Notes under the pieces: model-generated
What the model was told of the DNA's origin: nothing
Seen by the model: only the letters and a program-made list of their open reading frames with translations
The model's database searches: none
Shown: one piece after another, positions 42,288 through 48,714 of the stretch
Layout: each line of letters begins with the position of its first letter
Numbering within the stretch: the first letter of the stretch is position 1
Position numbers and translations under genes: made by a program
Source of the DNA: Clostridia bacterium
GTDB lineage: Bacteria > Bacillota > Clostridia > Oscillospirales > Acutalibacteraceae
DNA length: 48,714 nucleotides
Direction: 5' to 3'
Assembly (NCBI GenBank): GCA_017436255.1
Contig: JAFSDK010000016.1
Span: forward strand, 1 to 48,714

Positions 42288-42338
42288 TCTATTTCAGTGC
42301 CACTTGCCAACAAGTAGCACCGATTTAAGCTTCGGCGC
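42288..42338 (+). repeat. palindromic repeat family, copy 3
   Basis: ATTTCAGTGC (42291-42300) and GCACCGATTT (42317-42326) flank ACTTG-ccaa-CAAGT, then AAGCTTCGGCG. This copy shows the inner stem best. It follows the anti-sigma-like gene but here does not supply its stop codon, which lies 27 bases earlier. Confidence 0.75.
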
Positions 42339-42357
42339 AGAAAAGTCCGAAACAAAT

Positions 42358-42453
42358 AAAAGTGAAAAATATGACGTAGCGGTTATTGGCGGCGGTTTTA
42401 CAGGTGTTGCTGAGGCTTTTTGGGATGTTATGCCACTAGAAATTTATCTATAA
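42358..42453 (+). pseudogene. fragment of an FAD-dependent oxidoreductase
   Basis: The frame reads KSEKYDVAVIGGGFTGVAEA and then WDVMPLEIYL before a stop. YDVAVIGGGFTGVA is the dinucleotide-binding start of FAD oxidoreductases. No start codon, no ribosome site and only about 20 recognisable residues remain, so this is a relic left at the junction with the repeat. Confidence 0.6.
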
Positions 42454-42554
42454 AATAATCTACCCTAAAAATCGGTAAAATTAGTATATCACAATTTAGC
42501 GAAAATACATTTTGTATTTTTGAGAATTTTGCAAATACTACATTGGGTGGTATT

Positions 42555-42944
42555 ATGTTAAAATTTAAAAAATATGCAGTATTCTTTATAATAGGTGGTT
42601 TAGGCTACGCCATAATTGAACTTTTGTGGCGTGGCAGGACACATTGGTCAATGATGTTGGCGGGCGGTATATGTTTTATACTTTTTTCGGTTATAGCCGA
42701 AAAATTAAGGGGACAACGCCTTCTTTATAAGGCTATACTCTGTGCGCTTGCCGTAACTGCAGTAGAGTTTATATTTGGCATAGTGTTTAATATAATTTTA
42801 AGAATGCAGGTGTGGGATTACAGCGGTGTACCATTTAATTTTTTAGGTCAGATATGCCTATTGTATACTGTAATTTGGGGTATACTTGGACTTGTATTTG
42901 TGCCATTAGCAGACTTTTTAAACAAAAAAATGCAAAAAATATAG
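42555..42944 (+). CDS. small four-helix membrane protein (putative ABC-transporter type IV family)
   Basis: A 129-residue protein with about four membrane helices. FFIIGGLGYAIIELLWRGRT near the start, HWSMMLAGGICFILF, and the C-terminal VWDYSGVPFNFLGQICLLYT match the small membrane family I recall as 'putative ABC-transporter type IV' (PF06541). It is common in Clostridia and its function is not known. ATG 42555 follows GGGTGGT. The stop codon lies inside the terminator stem. Confidence 0.75.
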   Translation: MLKFKKYAVFFIIGGLGYAIIELLWRGRTHWSMMLAGGICFILFSVIAEKLRGQRLLYKAILCALAVTAVEFIFGIVFNIILRMQVWDYSGVPFNFLGQICLLYTVIWGILGLVFVPLADFLNKKMQKI

Positions 42945-42968
42945 CCATCAAACGATGGCTATATTTTT
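42939..42968. terminator. bidirectional terminator between the membrane protein and decarboxylase genes
   Basis: ATATAGCCATC (42939-42949) pairs with GATGGCTATAT (42954-42964), then a T run. It contains the TAG stop of the upstream gene and abuts the stop of the convergent one. Confidence 0.9.
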
Positions 42969-44295
42969 ATTTTATAACATCGATATGCGTAATGCCGTAA
43001 CTGCTCATAATTTTTATATCGTTTTCGGTTATACGTTCGCCACTTACAACTACGGGCACTGCGGGTGGGCAAGCAACGGTTGCGGCACCGCAAATCCTGC
43101 CAACACTATCGGCTAAACTTACAACCTCTTGCGGTGAGAAAACGGCATCGCGAAGCGATAGCACTCGTTTATGATAAGTAGGTTTAATAGTTTCCCTTTT
43201 AATAGACGGTTTAGCCTTAATACTTAAAAGAGCGTCTAACAGTTTTTCAAAATCACTGTCTTTATTTTGAGGGGTTGCCATTAAGACAATAAAGTCTTGG
43301 TCATAAAATTCAGGGATAACGTTATATTTTTTTAATTGTTCGCATAAATCGGTACCTAAGTATCCCGAAAGGGCCGCATTTATGACAATTTTAAGCGGTT
43401 CGCTTTTTTCTATTGCAAAGCCGTTTTCTGCCAAGCGGGTTTTGAGTGCGGTTATATTGTCGACACAGTTGGATAATTCTTGAGAAAATGACGTGGCAAG
43501 ATATTTATTACACAAATCGAGCGACTGCAATATAAGATATGAGGGACTGGTGCCGCTATGTATTTTAAAGGCTCTGCGACAAACATCAATATAATCATTA
43601 TCGCAGTTTTTAGATATGTGCAGATAGGCGCCACCTGTCAGCACGGGTAAGGTTTTATGCGCCGAGTCACAACACATATCAGCGCCTAAATCTAATGGAT
43701 GAAGCGAGTCTGTTAAAAATTTTAAATAAGATCCGTGTGCGTTATCAACAAGCAAAAGTATGCCGTACTTTTTACATACTTTACTTATTGCCGATATATC
43801 GGCTATATTTCCAAGATAATCGGGACTCGTAAGATAAACCGCGTCGGGAATACGTTTTGCATTTTTTATTGCAGTTTCAAGGTCGTTTTCATCAATATTG
43901 CAACTGCAAAGATGGGTATAGTTTTTAGGGTATATCCAATCAACGTCGACGTTAGCCAAGGCGCAAGCCATTATAAACGATCGGTGAACGTTGCGTGCCG
44001 CCAAAACGTACGGGTTTTTAAATTTTAAACTCAGTGCGCTTAGCATTACTTTGATGCATAGTGACGAGCCTTCAACCGAGTAAAAGGTTTTTAGAGAACC
44101 AAAAAGTTTTGATGTATTATTTTCACTTTCATTTATAATGCCATCACCCGAATAAAGTACGTCGGCACCATCAATTTCGGTTATATCAAGCGGCTCGCAA
44201 CCCAAAAAAGGCACACCCTTATGTCCCGGCATATGAAACCGAGACTGATTTTGGTCATTATAGTTTTTGACAAAATCAAAAATAGGTGTTTTCAT
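42967..44295 (-). CDS. Orn/Lys/Arg decarboxylase-family PLP enzyme
   Basis: A 442-residue fold-type I enzyme of the ornithine/lysine/arginine decarboxylase group. RFHMPGHKGVP is at the N-terminus, a DNAHGSYLKF stretch carries the PLP-facing aspartate, and the PLP lysine is Lys214 in DSAHKTLPVLTGGAYLH. The length is typical of the short clostridial members (YaaO/SpeA-like), which lack the wing domain of the large E. coli enzymes. The substrate (arginine, lysine or ornithine) cannot be fixed. ATG 44295 has GGAGG upstream and overlaps the stop of the SCIFF maturase by one base (TAATG), so the two are coupled. Confidence 0.88.
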   Translation of the reverse strand: MKTPIFDFVKNYNDQNQSRFHMPGHKGVPFLGCEPLDITEIDGADVLYSGDGIINESENNTSKLFGSLKTFYSVEGSSLCIKVMLSALSLKFKNPYVLAARNVHRSFIMACALANVDVDWIYPKNYTHLCSCNIDENDLETAIKNAKRIPDAVYLTSPDYLGNIADISAISKVCKKYGILLLVDNAHGSYLKFLTDSLHPLDLGADMCCDSAHKTLPVLTGGAYLHISKNCDNDYIDVCRRAFKIHSGTSPSYLILQSLDLCNKYLATSFSQELSNCVDNITALKTRLAENGFAIEKSEPLKIVINAALSGYLGTDLCEQLKKYNVIPEFYDQDFIVLMATPQNKDSDFEKLLDALLSIKAKPSIKRETIKPTYHKRVLSLRDAVFSPQEVVSLADSVGRICGAATVACPPAVPVVVSGERITENDIKIMSSYGITHIDVIK

Positions 44296-45668
44296 TATTC
44301 CTCCGATAGTGCTACCTGCATCATAACGGCGCATTCAATTCGTTTTTTAAATAATTCACAACCGTATTCGTATATGCCGTTTATATTGCCTGTTGCATGG
44401 TAGGCGTTAGCGGCACAACCACCCGAGCAATAGAGTTTTGCCCAACAATCTTTGCACTCGCTACGTGCGTAGGCGTTGCAAGAACGGAATTCGTCCTGAA
44501 CGGCGGTGTTGGTTACACCGTCCCAAATATTACCGAGTAGGTATTTTTGGTCACCAACAAATTGGTGACAGGGGTAAAGGTCGCCATGCGGAGTTACCGC
44601 CATGTATTCGGTACCGCTTCCACAACCTGTAATGCGTTTATAAATACAAGGTCCGTTTTGTAGGTCAAGCATATAGTGGTAGAAAGTAAAGCCATTACCT
44701 TTCTTTTTGCGGCGGATCATTTCTTTCGCTAAGATTTCGTACTGTTCTAAAAGTAGCGGTAAATCTTGCTCGGTTAGTGCATAGGGGTCATCAGGCGGAC
44801 AAACTACCGGTTCCATACTAAGTTCGGTAAAGCCTAAATCTGCCATATGGAAAATATCGTTTGTAAAGTCTACGTTATTGTGGGTAAATGTGCCGCGCAT
44901 ATAGTAGTCTTTGCCGCCGCGCTTTTCTACTAAACGTTTAAATTTAGGAACAATTGTATCATAACTGCCTTTGCCATTATAGTCTCTACGGAAGTGGTCG
45001 TTTATTTCTTTTCTTCCGTCGAGTGATAACACGACGTTGCTCATTTCTTTATTAGCGAAATCAATAACGTCATCATCAATTAATATACCATTGGTGGTAA
45101 GGGTGAAACGGAAGTTTTTATTGTGCTCTTTCTCAATTTCGCGAGCATATTTTACAAGGCGCTTAACAACGTCCCAATCCATAAGCGGTTCGCCACCGAA
45201 AAAGTCAACCTCAAGGTTTTTACGGGAACCCGAATTGGCAATAAGGAAATCGAAAGCCTGCTTACCTGTCTCAAAACTCATAAGTGCGCGCTCACCCTGA
45301 TATTTACCTTGGGCGGCAAAGCAGTATGAGCAGTTAAGGTTGCAGGTGTGAGCTACGTGCAGACACATAGCCTTTATTACCTTACTGTTGTTTTTATAAT
45401 CTATTGCAAGGTTTTCGTAAATATCATTTGAAAAAAGTTTGCCGTCTTTTTCCAGTGCCTTTACGTCCTCAATACATTCAAGTATTTCTTGTTCATTTAC
45501 GTCGGGAAGGTGAGCATATTTTTCTAAAATGCAGTCAACTATCTGCTTTTCACTTTTTTCTTTATATAAAGATATAATATCGTAGGCAACTTCATCTACC
45601 GTATGTACCGAGCCCGAGCAGGTGTCAAGCACAATATTATATCCGTTTAGTTTATACTGATGTACCAT
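44295..45668 (-). CDS. scfB: SCIFF peptide maturase, radical SAM/SPASM enzyme
   Basis: This enzyme installs thioether links between cysteines and other residues of the small SCIFF peptide (ranthipeptide class). The 457-residue protein has an N-terminal peptide-recognition (RRE-like) segment at 1-90. The radical SAM motif is Cys109-NLN-Cys113-SY-Cys116, followed by the FFGGEPLMDW loop. The C-terminal SPASM domain is rich in cysteines (GPCIYKRITGCGSGTEYMAV, YPCHQF, SECKDCWAKLYCSGGCAANA, YGCELF) for auxiliary clusters. AGGAG precedes the ATG. It is directly downstream of the precursor gene, separated by a hairpin. Confidence 0.95.
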   Translation of the reverse strand: MVHQYKLNGYNIVLDTCSGSVHTVDEVAYDIISLYKEKSEKQIVDCILEKYAHLPDVNEQEILECIEDVKALEKDGKLFSNDIYENLAIDYKNNSKVIKAMCLHVAHTCNLNCSYCFAAQGKYQGERALMSFETGKQAFDFLIANSGSRKNLEVDFFGGEPLMDWDVVKRLVKYAREIEKEHNKNFRFTLTTNGILIDDDVIDFANKEMSNVVLSLDGRKEINDHFRRDYNGKGSYDTIVPKFKRLVEKRGGKDYYMRGTFTHNNVDFTNDIFHMADLGFTELSMEPVVCPPDDPYALTEQDLPLLLEQYEILAKEMIRRKKKGNGFTFYHYMLDLQNGPCIYKRITGCGSGTEYMAVTPHGDLYPCHQFVGDQKYLLGNIWDGVTNTAVQDEFRSCNAYARSECKDCWAKLYCSGGCAANAYHATGNINGIYEYGCELFKKRIECAVMMQVALSEE

Positions 45669-45688
45669 AAATTTCTCCTAATAAAGAT

Positions 45689-45718
45689 AAAAGGTTGCCT
45701 TAAATAAGACAACCTTTT
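45689..45718 (-). terminator. attenuating terminator between SCIFF precursor and maturase
   Basis: AAAAGGTTGCCTT (45689-45701) and AAGACAACCTTTT (45706-45718) form a 13-base stem with one G-U pair in the minus-strand RNA, ending in TTTT. It lies after the precursor stop and before the maturase ribosome site, so it probably lowers maturase expression relative to precursor. Confidence 0.7.
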
Positions 45719-45733
45719 AAGGTAAATTTAAAA

Positions 45734-45883
45734 TTATTTGCTTTCCTTATTCTCGCACTGCTGATTAGCAACACCGCAAGAGGTTTTGCAGGCTGATTGG
45801 CAAGAGGTCTGGCACTCGCCACAACCGCCGTTATTTACGGTTTTTGTGATATCTTTAGTAGTAATAGTTTTAATTCTGCTCAT
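45734..45883 (-). CDS. scfA: SCIFF ranthipeptide precursor
   Basis: A 49-residue peptide. It starts MSRIKTITTKDITKTVNNGG and continues CGECQTSCQSACKTSC, then GVANQQCENKESK. The six cysteines (21, 24, 28, 32, 36, 43) and the ITTKDITKTVNNGGCGECQ leader/core junction are the signature of the 'six cysteines in forty-five' peptide found nearly throughout Clostridia. It is the substrate of the adjacent radical SAM enzyme; its role in the cell has been linked to quorum-like signalling in some species but is unsettled. CGGAGGG precedes the ATG. It has a strong promoter of its own. Too short for most ORF lists. Confidence 0.96.
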   Translation of the reverse strand: MSRIKTITTKDITKTVNNGGCGECQTSCQSACKTSCGVANQQCENKESK

Positions 45884-45902
45884 CGGTATACCCTCCGTTC
45901 AA

Positions 45903-45917
45903 AATGAAATTTTCATT
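45903..45917. promoter_or_regulatory. palindrome in the scfA leader
   Basis: AATGAAA, one base, TTTCATT is a perfect 15-base palindrome between the scfA -10 box and the ribosome site. It resembles the palindrome over the zur/fur start site (AATGAA/TTCATT), two bases wider. Confidence 0.4.
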
Positions 45918-45923
45918 AAATAA

Positions 45924-45952
45924 ATTTTATCATAGTAAACTTTAAATGTCAA
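45924..45952 (-). promoter_or_regulatory. strong promoter of scfA
   Basis: On the minus strand TTGACA (45952-45947), 17 bases, TAAAAT (45929-45924) with TGA before it (extended -10). Confidence 0.75.
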
Positions 45953-45963
45953 TAGGTAAGCAC

Positions 45964-46710
45964 TCAGTTTGTGTTTGATGATTTTTCTTTAATTTTATTT
46001 AAAGCGGTTATGCATTCTGCGGTGTAAAGTTCTATATTTTTTTCGTTTTCAATAAGGGTTCCTTCAACAATTCTGCGGCCTATAAAAAGGTTTTCGGGTA
46101 ACGTCAAATCCTTTTCCTCAAAGAATGTGTAGGTATCGGCCGGTAGGGGCGCCGAGTCAACAAAAAATTCATCAACCGATGTAAACACACTGTTAAGATG
46201 ATTATAGTTTTTCTCATCAACAATAAATAGTTGAACTGCACCGTCGCCCGTTAATACCGAGTTAAGTTTTGTGGCCATAGTGTTAGTATAGTCGCTATCA
46301 TATGTGCCGTTGGTTGTGTATGAACAGTCAATTATCTGCACTTTTACTTCGCCGTCGCCGTTAATATCGGTAAAGTACTGTGCCATATATTCGCTTAAAG
46401 CATTTGTGTGGCCGTCGTAATAGTAGGCGTTGGTGTACAAAACAATTTTTGCATCATATTCTTCACGGGCCGCACATTGTGTAACGCCTATAACTATTAC
46501 AATACACAAAAACAGGGCAAGTAGGGTGTGAATTTTATAGTGATACCAAAAGTTTTTAATTTTTTCTGATGGTGTCAAGGGTATAATAGCAACCTCACTT
46601 GGCTTTTTTTCGGGCGCTATTTCACCACTCTGCATTTTTTTAAGTTTTAAAAATTCTTCTTGGGCTTTTTTTCGTTGCTCAAGTGTATCACTATATTTTT
46701 TGTCAGACAT
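45964..46710 (-). CDS. conserved single-pass membrane protein of unknown function
   Basis: A 248-residue protein. The charged cytoplasmic start, with a short coiled coil (DTLEQRKKAQEEFLKLKKMQ), is followed by one membrane helix at about 60-80 (IHTLLALFLCIVIVIGVTQC). An extracytoplasmic domain of 165 residues carries a Ca-binding-like loop (FTDINGDGEVKV) and Tyr-rich stretches. I recognise no named family. AAAGGAAAG precedes the ATG. It lies 19 bases after the GH5 lipoprotein gene and is probably co-transcribed with it. Confidence 0.75.
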   Translation of the reverse strand: MSDKKYSDTLEQRKKAQEEFLKLKKMQSGEIAPEKKPSEVAIIPLTPSEKIKNFWYHYKIHTLLALFLCIVIVIGVTQCAAREEYDAKIVLYTNAYYYDGHTNALSEYMAQYFTDINGDGEVKVQIIDCSYTTNGTYDSDYTNTMATKLNSVLTGDGAVQLFIVDEKNYNHLNSVFTSVDEFFVDSAPLPADTYTFFEEKDLTLPENLFIGRRIVEGTLIENEKNIELYTAECITALNKIKEKSSNTN

Positions 46711-46729
46711 TTTAACTTTCCTTTATAAG

Positions 46730-47887
46730 TTATTTTTTTTGGAAAAGTGCATCAAGCACGTTTTGGCGCCAACTGCCACCTATTCCTAAAAATCCGCTTT
46801 TGTAAACACCAAAATCACCGTTGTAACACCAGTAGGTCCAAGGGATATTATTTTTTTCTGTATATTCAACAATGCGAGTAAGATATTTATTCACGTCTTC
46901 ATCGCTTATATGTCCGGTGGTGTTAAGACCGAACTCGTTAAGTATAACTTCACAACCCGTGCGGTCGGTAAATTCTTTAATAAGTATTAACTCTGCAGTT
47001 AAGGAGATAAGCATTTCAGTAGTAAGAGGAAGCTTTACGTCGGATGTACCCGCCCACGCCATACCCTGATGGGTAAAATCAAGTGGTTCATATATATGAA
47101 TTGCAACAATTATATTATCGTAATTTGGAACGGTAAAATTCTTTAGTGTCCAAGGTCCGTTCCATTCGGGCGCGGCAATAACAACTGTGCGCTCTGAGTC
47201 AATACTTCGTATTTGCTTTAACGCCTTCATTTGTAAAGCCATTAATTTAGTCATATCAAGGTCGCCATTTTCGGTTGTGTGCGGCTCATTTATAAGTTCA
47301 AACATAAGTTTATCGTTATTGCCCTTATAATGCTTGGCAAGGTCATTCCAAATAGCAAGGAACAACTTATCATCGCCGTTAGTGACATTTAAATTATACC
47401 AACCGTGAAAATCCAGCATCACAACAAGTCCTGTGTCATTTGCCATTTTAATTATCTTGTCAAGACGTTCATAAAAGGATTCTTTAATAACTCCGTTTTT
47501 GTCGGAATAGTTGCGAAAATCAACGGGCAGACGTATGTGGTCAAAGCCTTTAGAGGCTATATCGGTATAGGTCGTTTCTTTATCTAAAAATGAGTTTGTT
47601 TTTGTTGCGCCCTCAAGCGCTGATAAATTAAGTCCTTTTTTAAGTCCGTATTTTTTAACTACGCTGGTCCTTGTAGGTTTATTGTTAGACGGCTTTTGAG
47701 ACGACGTATTAGAAGAATTTGTTTCATTGTTTTGTGTTTCATCGTCGGGCAATGAGGAAGATAAATCAGGCGAGGGTGTAGATGGTGAGTCGGTATTATC
47801 TGCTACTTTGTCACCCTTGCAACCTGCAAATACTGAGAGTAAAAGAGATAAACACAAGACAATGGAAATAAATTTGTAAAATGTCAT
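46730..47887 (-). CDS. GH5-family glycoside hydrolase lipoprotein (endoglucanase-like)
   Basis: A 385-residue exported enzyme. The signal peptide ends at lipobox Cys23 (SVFAGC), then a Ser/Thr/Asn/Pro-rich linker at about 30-75, then a GH5 TIM-barrel domain. The acid/base is Glu201 in FELINEPH and the nucleophile is Glu318 in ILNEFG. HIRLPVDFRNY, DFHGWYN, AAPEWNGPW and HIYEPLDFTHQG are standard GH5 positions. It cleaves a beta-glucan or mannan at the cell surface; the substrate is not evident. GGAGG precedes the ATG and a full promoter lies upstream. Confidence 0.9.
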   Translation of the reverse strand: MTFYKFISIVLCLSLLLSVFAGCKGDKVADNTDSPSTPSPDLSSSLPDDETQNNETNSSNTSSQKPSNNKPTRTSVVKKYGLKKGLNLSALEGATKTNSFLDKETTYTDIASKGFDHIRLPVDFRNYSDKNGVIKESFYERLDKIIKMANDTGLVVMLDFHGWYNLNVTNGDDKLFLAIWNDLAKHYKGNNDKLMFELINEPHTTENGDLDMTKLMALQMKALKQIRSIDSERTVVIAAPEWNGPWTLKNFTVPNYDNIIVAIHIYEPLDFTHQGMAWAGTSDVKLPLTTEMLISLTAELILIKEFTDRTGCEVILNEFGLNTTGHISDEDVNKYLTRIVEYTEKNNIPWTYWCYNGDFGVYKSGFLGIGGSWRQNVLDALFQKK

Positions 47888-47924
47888 GTAAAAACCTCCA
47901 AAAATGTATTTACTCTATATTTTA

Positions 47925-47953
47925 ATTATATCAGTTATAGAGCAATATCGCAA
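47925..47953 (-). promoter_or_regulatory. promoter of the GH5 gene
   Basis: On the minus strand TTGCGA (47953-47948), 17 bases, TATAAT (47930-47925) with TGA before it (extended -10). Confidence 0.65.
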
Positions 47954-47961
47954 TATGATTA

Positions 47962-47991
47962 TTGAAAAAATAGGGTGCGATGTGATATAAC
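47962..47991 (+). promoter_or_regulatory. promoter of the isoprenylcysteine-methyltransferase-like gene
   Basis: TTGAAA (47962-47967), 18 bases, TATAAC (47986-47991) with TGA before it. Confidence 0.5.
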
Positions 47992-48023
47992 TAATATGCA
48001 AGTAATTTTAATGGAGAAATTTG

Positions 48024-48578
48024 ATGAACACTAAATTGTTTTTTGAAGCGGTTATAAAATTTTTGCTTGGCATTGTTTTGGTGGGTACGCTTATATTTTT
48101 ACCTGCGGGCACATTTTTATTTTTTAACGGTTGGCTTTTAATGAAAATACTGTTTGTGCCTATGTTTATTGCAGGAATTATAATGATGTTTAAAAACCCC
48201 GATTTGTTAAAAAGCCGCCTTAACGCAAAGGAAAAACAAAAAGAGCAAAGCGTTATCGTTGCTTCAAGCGGCGTTATGTTTTTGGCAGGATTTATAGTTG
48301 CGGGCCTTAATTTTCGTTTTAAATGGTTTATACTGCCGCGCAGTATTACAATAGTTGCGGCAGTGGTGTTCCTTTTGGCTTATCTAATATATGCCGAGGT
48401 ATTAAGAGAGAACGCTTATTTGAGTCGAACCATTGAAGTTAAAGAAAATCAAAGGGTTATAGATACAGGTCTTTACGGTATAGTAAGGCACCCAATGTAT
48501 ACTGCCACCATACTTTTATTTTTAACCATGCCGATAGTTTTAGGCTCGCTTTATTCATTTGTAATTTTTCTTGCATAA
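48024..48578 (+). pseudogene. isoprenylcysteine carboxyl methyltransferase-like membrane protein, 3'-truncated
   Basis: A 184-residue frame with four to five membrane helices and the family motif RVIDTGLYGIVRHPMYTATI, where the arginine and His-Pro-Met bind the SAM-side pocket of ICMT/PEMT-type enzymes. Family members continue for 30-40 more residues (a second Glu-rich SAM-binding stretch). Here the frame stops right after VIFLA, where the downstream palindromic repeat begins. The C-terminal part of the methyltransferase site is therefore missing and the gene is probably inactive. GGAG precedes ATG 48024. Confidence 0.7.
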
Positions 48579-48714
48579 GCAAACACGAATAATCCGAACC
48601 TGCCTAAAACGGCATTCTTTCGGCACTTTTCGGTTTGTCATCACCCGTAGGCGTTAGCCTGACGGATTCTTCCGCACCAAAAATCACTCGAAATTCTGCC
48701 CGTTTTAGGTCACA
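48579..48714. repeat. palindromic repeat element at the window edge
   Basis: CCTAAAACGG (48603-48612) is matched inverted by CCGTTTTAGG (48700-48709), with GAATG/CATTC and GTAGGCGTTAGCCTGAC hairpins inside. No coding capacity is seen. It starts at or just after the premature stop of the methyltransferase-like gene and may run past the window. Confidence 0.6.

Overview
The window looks like chromosome from an anaerobic, endospore-forming member of the class Clostridia, most likely an uncultured gut lineage near Oscillospirales. The grounds are a complete spoIIIAA-AH operon and spoIIE, a six-gene Rnf complex, the SCIFF ranthipeptide pair, strong AGGAGG-type ribosome sites, TTGACA/TATAAT promoters and moderate-to-low G+C. 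The genus cannot be read from the sequence. Names rest on motifs and remembered family sequences; no database search was run.

Left edge (1-1.75 kb): the 3' end of an IS3-family transposase, a MITE-like palindrome and an XRE regulator. Core block on the minus strand (1.8-14.4 kb): mgsA-like gene, hisS and aspS behind one promoter; mreB, mreC, mreD and a class B PBP (rod-shape operon); and polA, an arginine-phosphatase/RimI fusion and tsaD (replication plus tRNA and protein modification). A divergent promoter pair separates polA from dus-yebC (14.4-16.2 kb). Between yebC and the sporulation genes lies a small accessory patch (16.3-17.05 kb) with an XRE regulator, a ribbon-helix-helix protein, twin palindromic operators and an array of short hairpins joined by a 9-base separator.

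Sporulation block on the plus strand (17.1-24.6 kb): spoIIIAA-AH, an Asp23-family gene, and spoIIE with a candidate Spo0A-type promoter (21-base spacer, 0A-like box over the -35). A small DUF6472-type protein and an orphan SAP/PD-(D/E)XK-like protein follow on the minus strand. Next come lepA and an SstT-like symporter (plus), then rnfCDGEAB (minus) and zur/fur-znuACB (plus), which share a divergent control region. Initiator tRNA-fMet closes the core.

The accessory stretch at 37.8-42.5 kb holds a COG3910-type ATPase, a membrane protein with a TPR-like tail, an IS110 relic keeping the leader where a bridge RNA would be encoded, a G+C-rich insert with a tRNA-fMet-like fragment, an ECF-like sigma factor with its membrane partner, and an oxidoreductase fragment. 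Three copies of one palindromic repeat punctuate it. The right end has a small membrane protein, the SCIFF precursor and maturase coupled to a PLP decarboxylase, a membrane-anchored protein, a GH5 lipoprotein, and an isoprenylcysteine-methyltransferase-like gene cut short by another palindromic repeat at the window edge.
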